Assembly: GCA_026413325.1 (NCBI GenBank)
Contig: JANZYW010000014.1
Location: 1 to 38,089, forward strand
Length of the DNA stretch: 38,089 nucleotides
Origin: Bacteroidia bacterium
GTDB taxonomy: Bacteria > Bacteroidota > Bacteroidia > SpSt-205
Direction: 5' to 3'
The translations under genes and the position numbers were made by a program. Shown here in pieces: positions 19,573 through 28,412 of the stretch. The stretch's first letter is position 1; each line of letters begins with the position of its first letter. A model generated the notes under the pieces. It worked only from the letters and a program-made list of their open reading frames with translations, ran no database searches and was not told the origin of the DNA.

Positions 19573-20466
19573 ATGCGGATATTGATCACCGGCAGTCGGG
19601 GTCTCGTTGGCTATCACCTCTGGAAAGCCGCCCAGGATCGCCCTTGGAAAGTATTCCTTACCGGAAGGGGAGAGTCGCCCGATGAAAAAAGCTCCTACCA
19701 ACGGGCAGACCTAACCCAGCCAGCAGAGATTATCCAGCTCCTTTCTTGGGCTCAGCCCGATGTGGTGATCCATAGCGCTGCGATGACGCTCGTCGATTCC
19801 TGCCAGGAGAATCCTGCTCTTTGCTGGCAGCACAACGTGACTTCTACCCAGCTCTTACTGGAGGCTCTAAGGAACTACCGACCCCAGACCCATTTCATCT
19901 TCGTATCTACCGACTTTGTATATGATGGGTTTCCTAAAGAAAGGCGCCCTTATATAGAAGGAGACTACGAAGCTCCTCTCTCTGTCTACGGAGCCAGCAA
20001 ACTCGCAGCCGAAGCCTGGGTAAAAACGTATCCGGGGCCTTGGGCTATCGCTCGGACTGCCCTTGTATACGGATGGGCTCCCACCCTTCCCAGAGACAAT
20101 ATCCTGCTGCGAGTACTCAATCAGCTCCGGGAGGACCGTCCCATTTCTCTTTTCACCGATCAAGTTCGCACGCCAACCTGGGCCGCGGACGTAGCTACAG
20201 GACTGCTCCTTCTGGCAGAAAAAAAGGGGCAAGGTCTATACCACCTCGCAGGACCTGATATCGAAACCCCCTTCACCTTTGGAGAGAAAGTCGCCCGCAC
20301 CTGGAACCTTCCCCTCGATAAACTCCAACCTCTCACTGCAGAAGACTTTCAACCCATCGCTCCAAGGCCCCCTTACAGTCCACTTTCCATCGAAAAAGCG
20401 CGAGCCCTCGGCTATGCACCTCATCCGACCGAGGCTGCACTTGCCCTTCTTCGAAACCAGTTATGA
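19573..20466 (+). CDS. dTDP-4-dehydrorhamnose reductase-like / sugar-nucleotide SDR
   Basis: MRILITGSRGLVGYHLWKAA, HSAAMTLVDSCQENPALCW, STDFVYDG, YGASKLAAEAWV. Confidence 0.85.
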   Translation: MRILITGSRGLVGYHLWKAAQDRPWKVFLTGRGESPDEKSSYQRADLTQPAEIIQLLSWAQPDVVIHSAAMTLVDSCQENPALCWQHNVTSTQLLLEALRNYRPQTHFIFVSTDFVYDGFPKERRPYIEGDYEAPLSVYGASKLAAEAWVKTYPGPWAIARTALVYGWAPTLPRDNILLRVLNQLREDRPISLFTDQVRTPTWAADVATGLLLLAEKKGQGLYHLAGPDIETPFTFGEKVARTWNLPLDKLQPLTAEDFQPIAPRPPYSPLSIEKARALGYAPHPTEAALALLRNQL

Positions 20467-22640
20467 GCTTACGGGTGATCCTCGCCTCCGCTGGCGCAGG
20501 GAAAACCCAAGAACTGGCCTCCCTTAGTGTGAGAGCCCTGGATCAGCGGCTCTCCTCTTCAACTACAGAAGGAGGAGTACTGGCGATTACATTCACCCGC
20601 AACGCAGCAGCCGAACTCAAAGCGCGCATCCTATCTGTCGCCATAGAAACAGGACACAACCTACTGGCCCGTAAGCTCATCCTCAATCAAGCGCCTCTCT
20701 ACACCAGCACGATCGATGGGCTGATCCGAGAGCTATACTTTCACTTAGCCCCTCTTCTCGGACTCGCCGCTTACCAAGACCTTATCGTGGAGGAAGAAGA
20801 TCAAATAGAGGTGCGAGCCCTCCTCATCTCCGAACTTCTCCAAAAACTCAAGGGCTCCCCGTCTTTTCTCCGAACCCTTCGACAGGCCATCCGATTAGAA
20901 CTCGAAACTGCTGGGAAAAGGGTCAAACCAGAAGCTATCCTCCATCAAGAATGTCACCGTCAACTCACAGAAACCCCCCTCCAAAGCCACATCCGCCTCC
21001 TCCTACACAAGTGGCACACTTCGCTTATTCATCCTACAGAGGAAGAGAAAAGATGGTTGTCTATCTTGCCCACACAGAAGGGAGAATACCTCATTACCAG
21101 CATCTATCAAGCCCTCCACACCTATCGCTTGACCGCTCAACGTCTTTTTCTAAGCGATCTCACCACACTCGTCTGGCTCACAGCTCGCCACGTCCCCGAG
21201 CTCCTTACAGAACGAGCCTCTCTTTACACACACATCCTTATAGATGAAGCCCAAGATACCTCCCCCCTCCAATGGGAAATTTTATGGCCTTTGCTACAAG
21301 AAGTCCTGGCCCAAAATGGAAATGTAACCCTGATCGGCGATCCCAAGCAGTCGATCTATGCCTGGAGAGGAGCCGATTACAGCCAGGTGCTCCACGCATG
21401 GGACAAAGCAGATGAGCAAAAAACCCTTTCCGATAATTTTCGAAGTCATGCATCTATCGTCTGTTTCAATAATAATCTCTATTCTAAGCTCCCATCTCTC
21501 TTGGAGAAATACAAAAGTAGTGGCAAAAAAAGAAACTCATATTCCTACGCTACGAAAGCCATAGAAGAGCTAAAGCATCTCTACAACATCAGCAAAGTAT
21601 GTCAGACACCCAAATACATCTCCTCTTGTGAAGCCGGCGGGGTAGAAATAAAACGGCTAACGAGCCGAGGAAACGAAACAGAACGCGCAAAGGCTATTCG
21701 GGAAATAATAGATTTTCTCAATCAAAAAGGGGTCCCCGCTGAGGAGACTGCGTTTCTTGTCCGGAGGAATGAAGACGTAGCCAAACTGCGTTCCTTACTT
21801 CCTGACCTTCCCCTACAAGTTCAATCTTTACCCATCGGAAATGCCACTACCCTGACAGTCACCCTACGCTATTTCCATCAACCCGGCCCTGTAGAAAGCT
21901 GCTTCTTGCGCTGGGTAGCGGGCGAGGATGCACCCTATCTCGAGCAGGAGCTTGATATTCTGAAAAGCACAGTGGACGAAAGCGACTCTACCCCCCTACA
22001 GAAGTGGAAAGCTTTTTACAAAGTAGGGGAGCTCTGGTGGAGTAAGTACTTTCCATCCCAACGGGCTCATTGGATGCTCTTCCTCTCTCGTCTGTATACA
22101 TTGCTCCTCCGTCATCCTTTTTATGGGAGGGCAGAAATCCTCCGGTGGTGGGAAAATAAAGGGAAGTACATAGAGCTCCAGATACCTTCCTCGCCTGGCA
22201 TCTATCCTGTTACTACCATTCACAGAGCAAAAGGTCTGGCTTGGCGAGCCGTAATCCTCCCTTTCGTAGAATGGGATCTTCTCTCTACTCAGTGGCGCAG
22301 CCCTACGTGGCAAAAGGTACCTGCTTCGGCTCTCCCCCCCTCCCTCAGAAAAACGCTGAGCGCTCTTGATAAGTATCTCCCTACGAGCGACTTGACTTCC
22401 TACCTATTACCTCTCAAAATCAGCTCTGACACAAAAGAGGAGGTCTTTTCCGAGTTATACTTTGCCTATTTCAAGAGCCAAGTGATAGAAAATGTAAACC
22501 TTCATTATGTAGCCACGACCCGAGCTCGCGAATATCTTTTTTTGATTACCAGCCCTCCCCTTGCCTCTTACCAAAAAGGGGCTAACTCTTGGGGGGGATT
22601 TTGGACAGAAGAGAATCTGGGAAAACAGATCATTCCATGA
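20463..22640 (+). CDS. UvrD/RecB/AddA-like superfamily 1 DNA helicase lacking a C-terminal nuclease domain
   Basis: ASAGAGKTQELA (Walker A), AITFTRNAAAELKARI, LIDEAQDTSPLQWEI, IGDPKQSIYAWRGAD, LSDNFRSH, TIHRAKGLAWRAVILP, NLHYVATTRAREYLFLIT; ends about 40 aa after motif VI. Confidence 0.9.
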   Translation: MSLRVILASAGAGKTQELASLSVRALDQRLSSSTTEGGVLAITFTRNAAAELKARILSVAIETGHNLLARKLILNQAPLYTSTIDGLIRELYFHLAPLLGLAAYQDLIVEEEDQIEVRALLISELLQKLKGSPSFLRTLRQAIRLELETAGKRVKPEAILHQECHRQLTETPLQSHIRLLLHKWHTSLIHPTEEEKRWLSILPTQKGEYLITSIYQALHTYRLTAQRLFLSDLTTLVWLTARHVPELLTERASLYTHILIDEAQDTSPLQWEILWPLLQEVLAQNGNVTLIGDPKQSIYAWRGADYSQVLHAWDKADEQKTLSDNFRSHASIVCFNNNLYSKLPSLLEKYKSSGKKRNSYSYATKAIEELKHLYNISKVCQTPKYISSCEAGGVEIKRLTSRGNETERAKAIREIIDFLNQKGVPAEETAFLVRRNEDVAKLRSLLPDLPLQVQSLPIGNATTLTVTLRYFHQPGPVESCFLRWVAGEDAPYLEQELDILKSTVDESDSTPLQKWKAFYKVGELWWSKYFPSQRAHWMLFLSRLYTLLLRHPFYGRAEILRWWENKGKYIELQIPSSPGIYPVTTIHRAKGLAWRAVILPFVEWDLLSTQWRSPTWQKVPASALPPSLRKTLSALDKYLPTSDLTSYLLPLKISSDTKEEVFSELYFAYFKSQVIENVNLHYVATTRAREYLFLITSPPLASYQKGANSWGGFWTEENLGKQIIP

Positions 22641-24580
22641 GCACTCGTGCCTCTTCCAGTCGGTGGAAAGGAGCGCTGCTTGCCTTCGGGATCGTATTTG
22701 GTGACATAGGGACTTCTCCGCTCTATGCCTTGGATGCATTGGCGCGAGGCAAGCCTATCGAACCTTCTCTTGTATTCGGAGGGCTGTCCCTTATCTTCTG
22801 GAGCCTGACATTGATCGTATCGGTGAAGTATATCGTACTGGTGATGCGGGCAGACAATCATGGAGAAGGCGGAATCTTCGCTATGTACTCTCTTTTGCGC
22901 CGTTTCGCTCCCTGGATTATCCCGTTGGTCATTACAGGTGCAGCTATGGCGTTTTCGGATTCTATTTTTACCCCAGCGATCTCTGTTTCTTCAGCCATAG
23001 AAGGGCTCCAGCTTTACTTCCCTGCACTGAAGACAGTCCCCATCGTCGTCTGCATTTTGGTAGGGCTCTTTCTTATCCAGCAGTTTGGTACAGAGTGGGT
23101 GGGAGGCTTGTTTGGACCTATTATGCTTCTATGGTTCGTTTTCATCGGAGGGATAGGGGCCTGGAGACTGGTAGAAGCCCCTCAAGTCTTATCTGCGCTC
23201 AACCCTCTGTATGCTATAGAACTCCTGCGAACCCATCCGGAAGGATTCTTGCTATTAGGGGCGATTTTTCTCACCGTCACAGGGGTAGAGGCTTTATACG
23301 CTGATATGGGACATGTGAAAAGGGAATCTATCCGGATCGCCTGGCTGTTTGTAAAGCCCGCCCTTCTCCTTTCCTATTTCGGACAGGGAGCGTGGATGCT
23401 TACTCAGCGCGAGGGTCGGATCTTGGGAGAGGCAGAGAAGCCCTTCTTTGCCATGCTCCCAGAAGGATGGCTTTTCCTCGGAGTGGGAATTTCTACTATA
23501 GCCACCATCGTCGCCAGCCAAGCCCTCATTACGGGTGCTTATACCATCTTCAGCGAAGCGAGCCGATTGGGATTTTGGCCTCGATTACGGGTACTGTATC
23601 CGGCCACCACTCGAGCTCAGATGTATGTACCTTTCATCAATTGGACGCTTTTAGCTCTGGTTCTGCTCATCGTCCTCACCATGCAGCGCTCCAGTGCTAT
23701 GGAGGCTGCATATGGACTTTCTATCAATATTTCCCTGCTTATTACGAGCATCCTTCTCGCCACTTTTTTCTGGTGGCGCATGCGGCGCATACGCTGGGCA
23801 GCCGCCCTGATCTTGGGTTTATATCTCCCGATCGAGATCATTTTTCTCTACTCAAACCTTCATAAGGTACCTGAGGGAGGATGGATTGCGTTAGCGCTGG
23901 GTGGAGGTGCCGCCCTTATCATGGGGCTGTGGCTGTGGGGTGAGCGGGTGAAAAAACACTTTGGGGACCAGGTCGACTTCGCTCCTTACGCAGAGCGGCT
24001 TGTAGCCCTATCGGACGAGGAAAAGCTTCCTTACTTTGCCACACACCTGGTTAGTCTCTCTACCAGCCCGACCCCGGAGAAGATAGAGCATAGACTTATC
24101 TATGCCATCCTAAACCGGCAACCCAAAAGGGCTCGTACCTACTGGTTCATCCACGTAGCCGTAAGTGAAAAACCGTACGAAGCGACGTACCGACTCCACA
24201 CCTATGTGCCTGGGCGGTTGTATCGAGTAGATTTCTTTCTGGGATTCAAGTTACAGCCTCGGATCGGCCTCCTTCTTCGGCAGGTAGTCGAAAAATTAGC
24301 ACAGCAAAAAGAAATCGACTTGCTCAGCCCTTATCCCGCTCTCCGCCGTTATGGCCAAACAGGCGACTTTCGCTTTCTCTTTGTGCGGCGAGTCGTCAAC
24401 TTCGACGCTCGTTTTTCGGCTCGAGAACGTTTGGCTTTACAGATCTATCAGTTCTTGGATAGACTCTCCCTACCCGTCGAGAGCGCCTATGGCTTAGAAG
24501 TAGCGGCTCTCACCCAGGAGTATGTACCCCTCACGACCCCACAGATTCCCCCTGAAATGCTTCTACATCCTTGCGAGTAG
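22637..24580 (+). CDS. kup: KUP-family potassium transporter
   Basis: ALLAFGIVFGDIGTSPLYALDAL, RADNHGEGGIFAMYSLL, GVEALYADMGHVKRESIRIAW. Start at the ATGA overlap with the helicase. Confidence 0.94.
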   Translation: MSTRASSSRWKGALLAFGIVFGDIGTSPLYALDALARGKPIEPSLVFGGLSLIFWSLTLIVSVKYIVLVMRADNHGEGGIFAMYSLLRRFAPWIIPLVITGAAMAFSDSIFTPAISVSSAIEGLQLYFPALKTVPIVVCILVGLFLIQQFGTEWVGGLFGPIMLLWFVFIGGIGAWRLVEAPQVLSALNPLYAIELLRTHPEGFLLLGAIFLTVTGVEALYADMGHVKRESIRIAWLFVKPALLLSYFGQGAWMLTQREGRILGEAEKPFFAMLPEGWLFLGVGISTIATIVASQALITGAYTIFSEASRLGFWPRLRVLYPATTRAQMYVPFINWTLLALVLLIVLTMQRSSAMEAAYGLSINISLLITSILLATFFWWRMRRIRWAAALILGLYLPIEIIFLYSNLHKVPEGGWIALALGGGAALIMGLWLWGERVKKHFGDQVDFAPYAERLVALSDEEKLPYFATHLVSLSTSPTPEKIEHRLIYAILNRQPKRARTYWFIHVAVSEKPYEATYRLHTYVPGRLYRVDFFLGFKLQPRIGLLLRQVVEKLAQQKEIDLLSPYPALRRYGQTGDFRFLFVRRVVNFDARFSARERLALQIYQFLDRLSLPVESAYGLEVAALTQEYVPLTTPQIPPEMLLHPCE

Positions 24581-24617
24581 GAGATGAGTTATTTTTGCCT
24601 AACTACCTCCTCCTCCT

Positions 24618-26804
24618 ATGATGAGCAGAGCCTTCTTTTTTCTAAGCATGTTCTTGTACATAGGAGAAGGCTGGGCCCAGCCACGGCTGCGACACTTGGT
24701 CGGCACCTATCTACGCCCCACAGAGGGAGAGGTTCCAACTCCGCCACCGATAAGTTTCCCCCGACTTTCAGCCGAGAAACCCTATCGCAATCCCCGTCTT
24801 CTTCGCGCGCTGGCGCGAGCTGAAGAACAAGAGAACCTTCAGGCCATAGATAGTCTCCTCCGCCTATATGTAACGCAGTTTTCTATTTCAAACTTTCAGG
24901 ATACGGTTTCTCTTCAGCTTTTATGGCGATGGGCTCAGATACGGGAATACTTCGGTGACTCCCTTCTCAGTGCCTACTTGTATGGACTATGCCTACGGAA
25001 CATGCACCATGCCCCGTCAGAAATTCGACTTGCGTATCGTCGCTTACAAGAACGGTGGCGAAGCGAATGGGTCCCCTTAGAATATTACCGAAAAATCGCT
25101 CGACTGCGCCAAAAAATAGACACATTAGCCCCTCCCCGGGGGGTTTTACTTAGCCTCGGTCCTCATATTAACTCTCCCTATCCCGATTATGCTCCCTATA
25201 TGCACCCCTCCGGACAGGTTCTGCTTTTCACTTCTCGAAGGGAACAGATTCTTACCGCATTAGATCCAGACCAACTCCGAAATGAAGACCTCTACTACAG
25301 CCAACGGGATTTTGTACGGGGAGGATTCAAGCCGGCGGAGAAGTTTCGAGATGTCATCAACAGCCCCTATAACGAAGGCTCCGCCTGTCTCAATTCGGAC
25401 GGGACGATTTTGATTTTCGCCCGCTGTGATGCCCCGGATGGCTATGGATCGTGCGACCTGTACATCTCTCGCTATGAAAACGGACGATGGCAAAACCCTA
25501 AGAATCTGGGCCCCCGAGTAAACTCCTCTTTTTGGGATTCTCACCCCTTTCTGGCTGGAGATTCACTGCTGTTTTTCGCTTCCAATCGACCGACAGGCTT
25601 CGGTCAATCTGATCTTTACGTTAGCCGGTTGGGCCCCGATGGGGAATGGCTCCCTCCCGAGAACTTGGGTCCCCTAATCAACACATTGGGAGATGAAGTG
25701 ACCCCCTACTTTTATGAGCCCTACCAAACGCTGTATTTCAGCTCTACTGGGCAGCCTTTTGGATATGGTGGGTATGACATCTATAAGAGTCGCAGGCAGG
25801 ATTTCTTCTGGGAAGAGCCAAGAAATCTCGGCCCCCTGGTCAACACCGATGGAGACGAATACTACTTCTCCATAGACGGAAGAGGGAACAAAATCTACTA
25901 TGCTCGAGCCAGCCGGAAGTCCCTGCGTAACTTCGACTTGTACTCGTTTGAGCTGCCAATGGAGGCCCGACCCGATGCCACTACGAAACTCGCAGGATAC
26001 CTCATCGACTCCCTTTCCGGGCAACCCCTGGTAGGAATCGTGATCGCTGTAGATCTCACCGAAGGAACAGAAATCACTCCAGTTTTCGCAAACAAACAGG
26101 GCTATTTTGAGTTTCAACTCGTACAAAATCGACAGTACCAACTCATGGTGCTGGATACGCATCTTATCCGCATACCTGACACTGTCGCCCTCATAGACGA
26201 CCAGACCTACTCACTCTTTCTCAGCACAGCGGAACTTCAAAGACCCTATGTCCTGGAAAATCTCGAGTTTCCGACGAATAGTGCTGAAATCGGGCCCGAA
26301 GCCTATCCTCGTCTGGACTACATCGCAAGCTTCCTCCTCAAATATCCTTTCGTTACCCTTCGCATCGAGGGTCACACGGACGCCACAGGAGACCCTATGC
26401 ACAATCGCAAACTTTCCCAACAGCGAGCTGAAAATATCCGGAGATACCTGCTGCGCCTGACAGGGTTGCCTCCCGACCAGATACAGGCCAAAGGCTATGG
26501 TTCAGACCGCCCCCTACTCCCAAATACTACCCCAGAAAACCGTGCACGGAACCGCCGGGTAGAGTTTATCCTCGAGATTCCCCCCGAGAAGCTGACACTG
26601 ATGCGGTTAGATTTCCTCTTCGGAGAAGAGTGGGATATCCCTCTACAGGAAGAAGAGACAGAAGACCCAGAAGAGTTTCCTTTAGACCCAGAGTTTCAGA
26701 CTCCCGAACTGGAAGTACCTGATGTAGGGGATGAGTTCGAGGAGCCTGTGAGCCGTGATTTTGATCCCCCCCTCATCGAAGAAGACGAAGAAGAGGACCC
26801 TTGA
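24618..26804 (+). CDS. OmpA-family protein with PD40/WD40-like propeller repeats and regulatory-like domain (PorE-like architecture), acidic C-terminal tail
   Basis: Signal-like N-terminus; repeats LYISRYENGRWQNPKNLGPRVNS / LYVSRLGPDGEWLPPENLGPLINT / IYKSRRQDFFWEEPRNLGPLVNT; carboxypeptidase-regulatory-like LAGYLIDSLSGQPLVGIVIAV; OmpA motif IEGHTDATGDPMHNRKLSQQRAENIRRYL; tail rich in E/D. Confidence 0.87.
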   Translation: MMSRAFFFLSMFLYIGEGWAQPRLRHLVGTYLRPTEGEVPTPPPISFPRLSAEKPYRNPRLLRALARAEEQENLQAIDSLLRLYVTQFSISNFQDTVSLQLLWRWAQIREYFGDSLLSAYLYGLCLRNMHHAPSEIRLAYRRLQERWRSEWVPLEYYRKIARLRQKIDTLAPPRGVLLSLGPHINSPYPDYAPYMHPSGQVLLFTSRREQILTALDPDQLRNEDLYYSQRDFVRGGFKPAEKFRDVINSPYNEGSACLNSDGTILIFARCDAPDGYGSCDLYISRYENGRWQNPKNLGPRVNSSFWDSHPFLAGDSLLFFASNRPTGFGQSDLYVSRLGPDGEWLPPENLGPLINTLGDEVTPYFYEPYQTLYFSSTGQPFGYGGYDIYKSRRQDFFWEEPRNLGPLVNTDGDEYYFSIDGRGNKIYYARASRKSLRNFDLYSFELPMEARPDATTKLAGYLIDSLSGQPLVGIVIAVDLTEGTEITPVFANKQGYFEFQLVQNRQYQLMVLDTHLIRIPDTVALIDDQTYSLFLSTAELQRPYVLENLEFPTNSAEIGPEAYPRLDYIASFLLKYPFVTLRIEGHTDATGDPMHNRKLSQQRAENIRRYLLRLTGLPPDQIQAKGYGSDRPLLPNTTPENRARNRRVEFILEIPPEKLTLMRLDFLFGEEWDIPLQEEETEDPEEFPLDPEFQTPELEVPDVGDEFEEPVSRDFDPPLIEEDEEEDP

Positions 26805-26813
26805 CCTTCTTCC

Positions 26814-28277
26814 CTAAGCCAATACGCTGTAGGACCGTTGGTAGGCTGTAATCTGCCCTATCGCCTTCGCCAAACGAGTCATAAGCCCTTCCACATGGGG
26901 GACGTATTCCTCCTCTGGGAGAGGGAGAGCTTTTTCTATGTCCTGAAGAAGGGTGCTATCCACTCCCTCCACATCCCATAGCGTTCGCACTCGCTCCAGC
27001 AAGTTATATCGACGCAGTACTTCCCATCCATCTAAAAGGTGGCGATGTCGGGTACCTTCCCAGATATCTGTGACCAAAAGCTCACGAACGAACCGTTCTG
27101 GAGGAAACTCCGTAAGAATACCCAAGCCTCCCCACACTTCTACACACCACTGGGCAGCTTGAAGCGCCACTTTTGCGGTCCAGAACTTAGCTAAGTGCGT
27201 GAGAAGGCGGAATACGGCATATCGCTCAGAATAAGGGGGAGTCTCAAGCCATACTGTCTCCAGCCACTGCTCCGTAAGCCATGCGAGGGCACCCGCCCAT
27301 CGTAGCCGCTCATAGTGAAGGGCGGCTTCATGGCGGAAAAGTGGCTGTTCTGCTAAAGCACGCCCAAATAGCCGCCTCTGCTGAGCAAATCGAAAAGCCT
27401 GGGCTACGGCATGGAGCCCGTGCGCCACTACACCCACTGCATTCGCCACTCGAGAAAAATTCAACACCTCTAAGATGTAATAAATACCGTAACGCTCTTC
27501 CCCGATGAGATAGGCTTCCGCTGCACGCAATTCCACCTCTCCTGTTGGGACACTGCGAGTACCTATCTTATCCTTGAGACGACGAATCAGGTAGTTTCGC
27601 CCCTTTCCAACGAGCCGCTCTCTGGGTACTACAAATAGAGCTAAACCCTTCACCCCACCAGGAGCCCCTTCTGGCCGAGCCGCAACCACTGCTAAGTCCG
27701 CCCCCACATTGCTGGCAAAGTATTTCTCTCCCTCCAAATGCCACAGCTCCCCTTCTCGCCGATAAGCCGCAGTGCGAACATGACTACCCAAATCTGACCC
27801 TCCCCCGATCTCGGTCATCCACGTGGCTCCCTGCCCAAAAGGGGGCTCAGAACGGGCCAGGATACCTAAAAATTCCTCTCGTCTCGCACCCTGGAAATAC
27901 TTATATAAAGGCACCCATGTTGATAGGCTGACTGTATATGGACAGTACAAACCAGTATCATAGTAGCTGGTAACAAAACCTAACATATAGCTCAGGCGGA
28001 AATCATGCCGCGCAGCCACCTCCGATATGACCCCAGCGCTGTAACCAGCTCCCAACAAATAGGCATACGCAGGGGGGTACCCTATCTCATCGATCCGCTC
28101 CCCCCATTCATTAAACTGCTTCAGAGATGGAGTGCCTTGCCTGTCGACCGAAAGAGAGAGAGAGAATCCTTCTGTTTCCCACCAAGCCTGATAGGCCAGA
28201 AGCCGCTCAGAGGGGAGAAGCCCCAGCTCCTCGGCTAAGAAAGCAACAGGCCCTCCCAGAAGCACATCTTCTCGCAT
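26814..28277 (-). CDS. Acyl-CoA dehydrogenase family protein
   Basis: TEIGGGSDLGSHVRTAAYRREGELWHLEGEKYFASN, AFRFAQQRRLFGRALAEQP, VEVWGGLGILTEFPPERFVRELLVTDIWEGT. Start re-assigned from 28388 to MREDVLLGGPV (28277). Confidence 0.88.
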   Translation of the reverse strand: MREDVLLGGPVAFLAEELGLLPSERLLAYQAWWETEGFSLSLSVDRQGTPSLKQFNEWGERIDEIGYPPAYAYLLGAGYSAGVISEVAARHDFRLSYMLGFVTSYYDTGLYCPYTVSLSTWVPLYKYFQGARREEFLGILARSEPPFGQGATWMTEIGGGSDLGSHVRTAAYRREGELWHLEGEKYFASNVGADLAVVAARPEGAPGGVKGLALFVVPRERLVGKGRNYLIRRLKDKIGTRSVPTGEVELRAAEAYLIGEERYGIYYILEVLNFSRVANAVGVVAHGLHAVAQAFRFAQQRRLFGRALAEQPLFRHEAALHYERLRWAGALAWLTEQWLETVWLETPPYSERYAVFRLLTHLAKFWTAKVALQAAQWCVEVWGGLGILTEFPPERFVRELLVTDIWEGTRHRHLLDGWEVLRRYNLLERVRTLWDVEGVDSTLLQDIEKALPLPEEEYVPHVEGLMTRLAKAIGQITAYQRSYSVLA

Positions 28278-28364
28278 CGCCGAAAGATACGAAGCAAATG
28301 CTTCCAAAACGACACTGAAAGCCTCTTTTTTTCGGTTTGCTTCTTTATCCTCTCCATTAAAATC

Positions 28365-28388
28365 ATGGGGAGGCTTCAGCCTCCCCAT
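28365..28388 (-). terminator. Perfect hairpin, probable terminator of the DUF4397 gene
   Basis: ATGGGGAGGCT-TC-AGCCTCCCCAT (11-nt inverted arms), followed on minus by GATTTTAATGG; 25 nt past the stop at 28413. Confidence 0.65.
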
Positions 28389-28412
28389 AAGATGCCCTTA
28401 CAAACAAGAACG

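Noticed and set aside
25674-26162. Minus-strand ORF of 162 aa inside the OmpA-family gene
   Set aside because: Antisense to a strongly supported CDS, no recognisable family.
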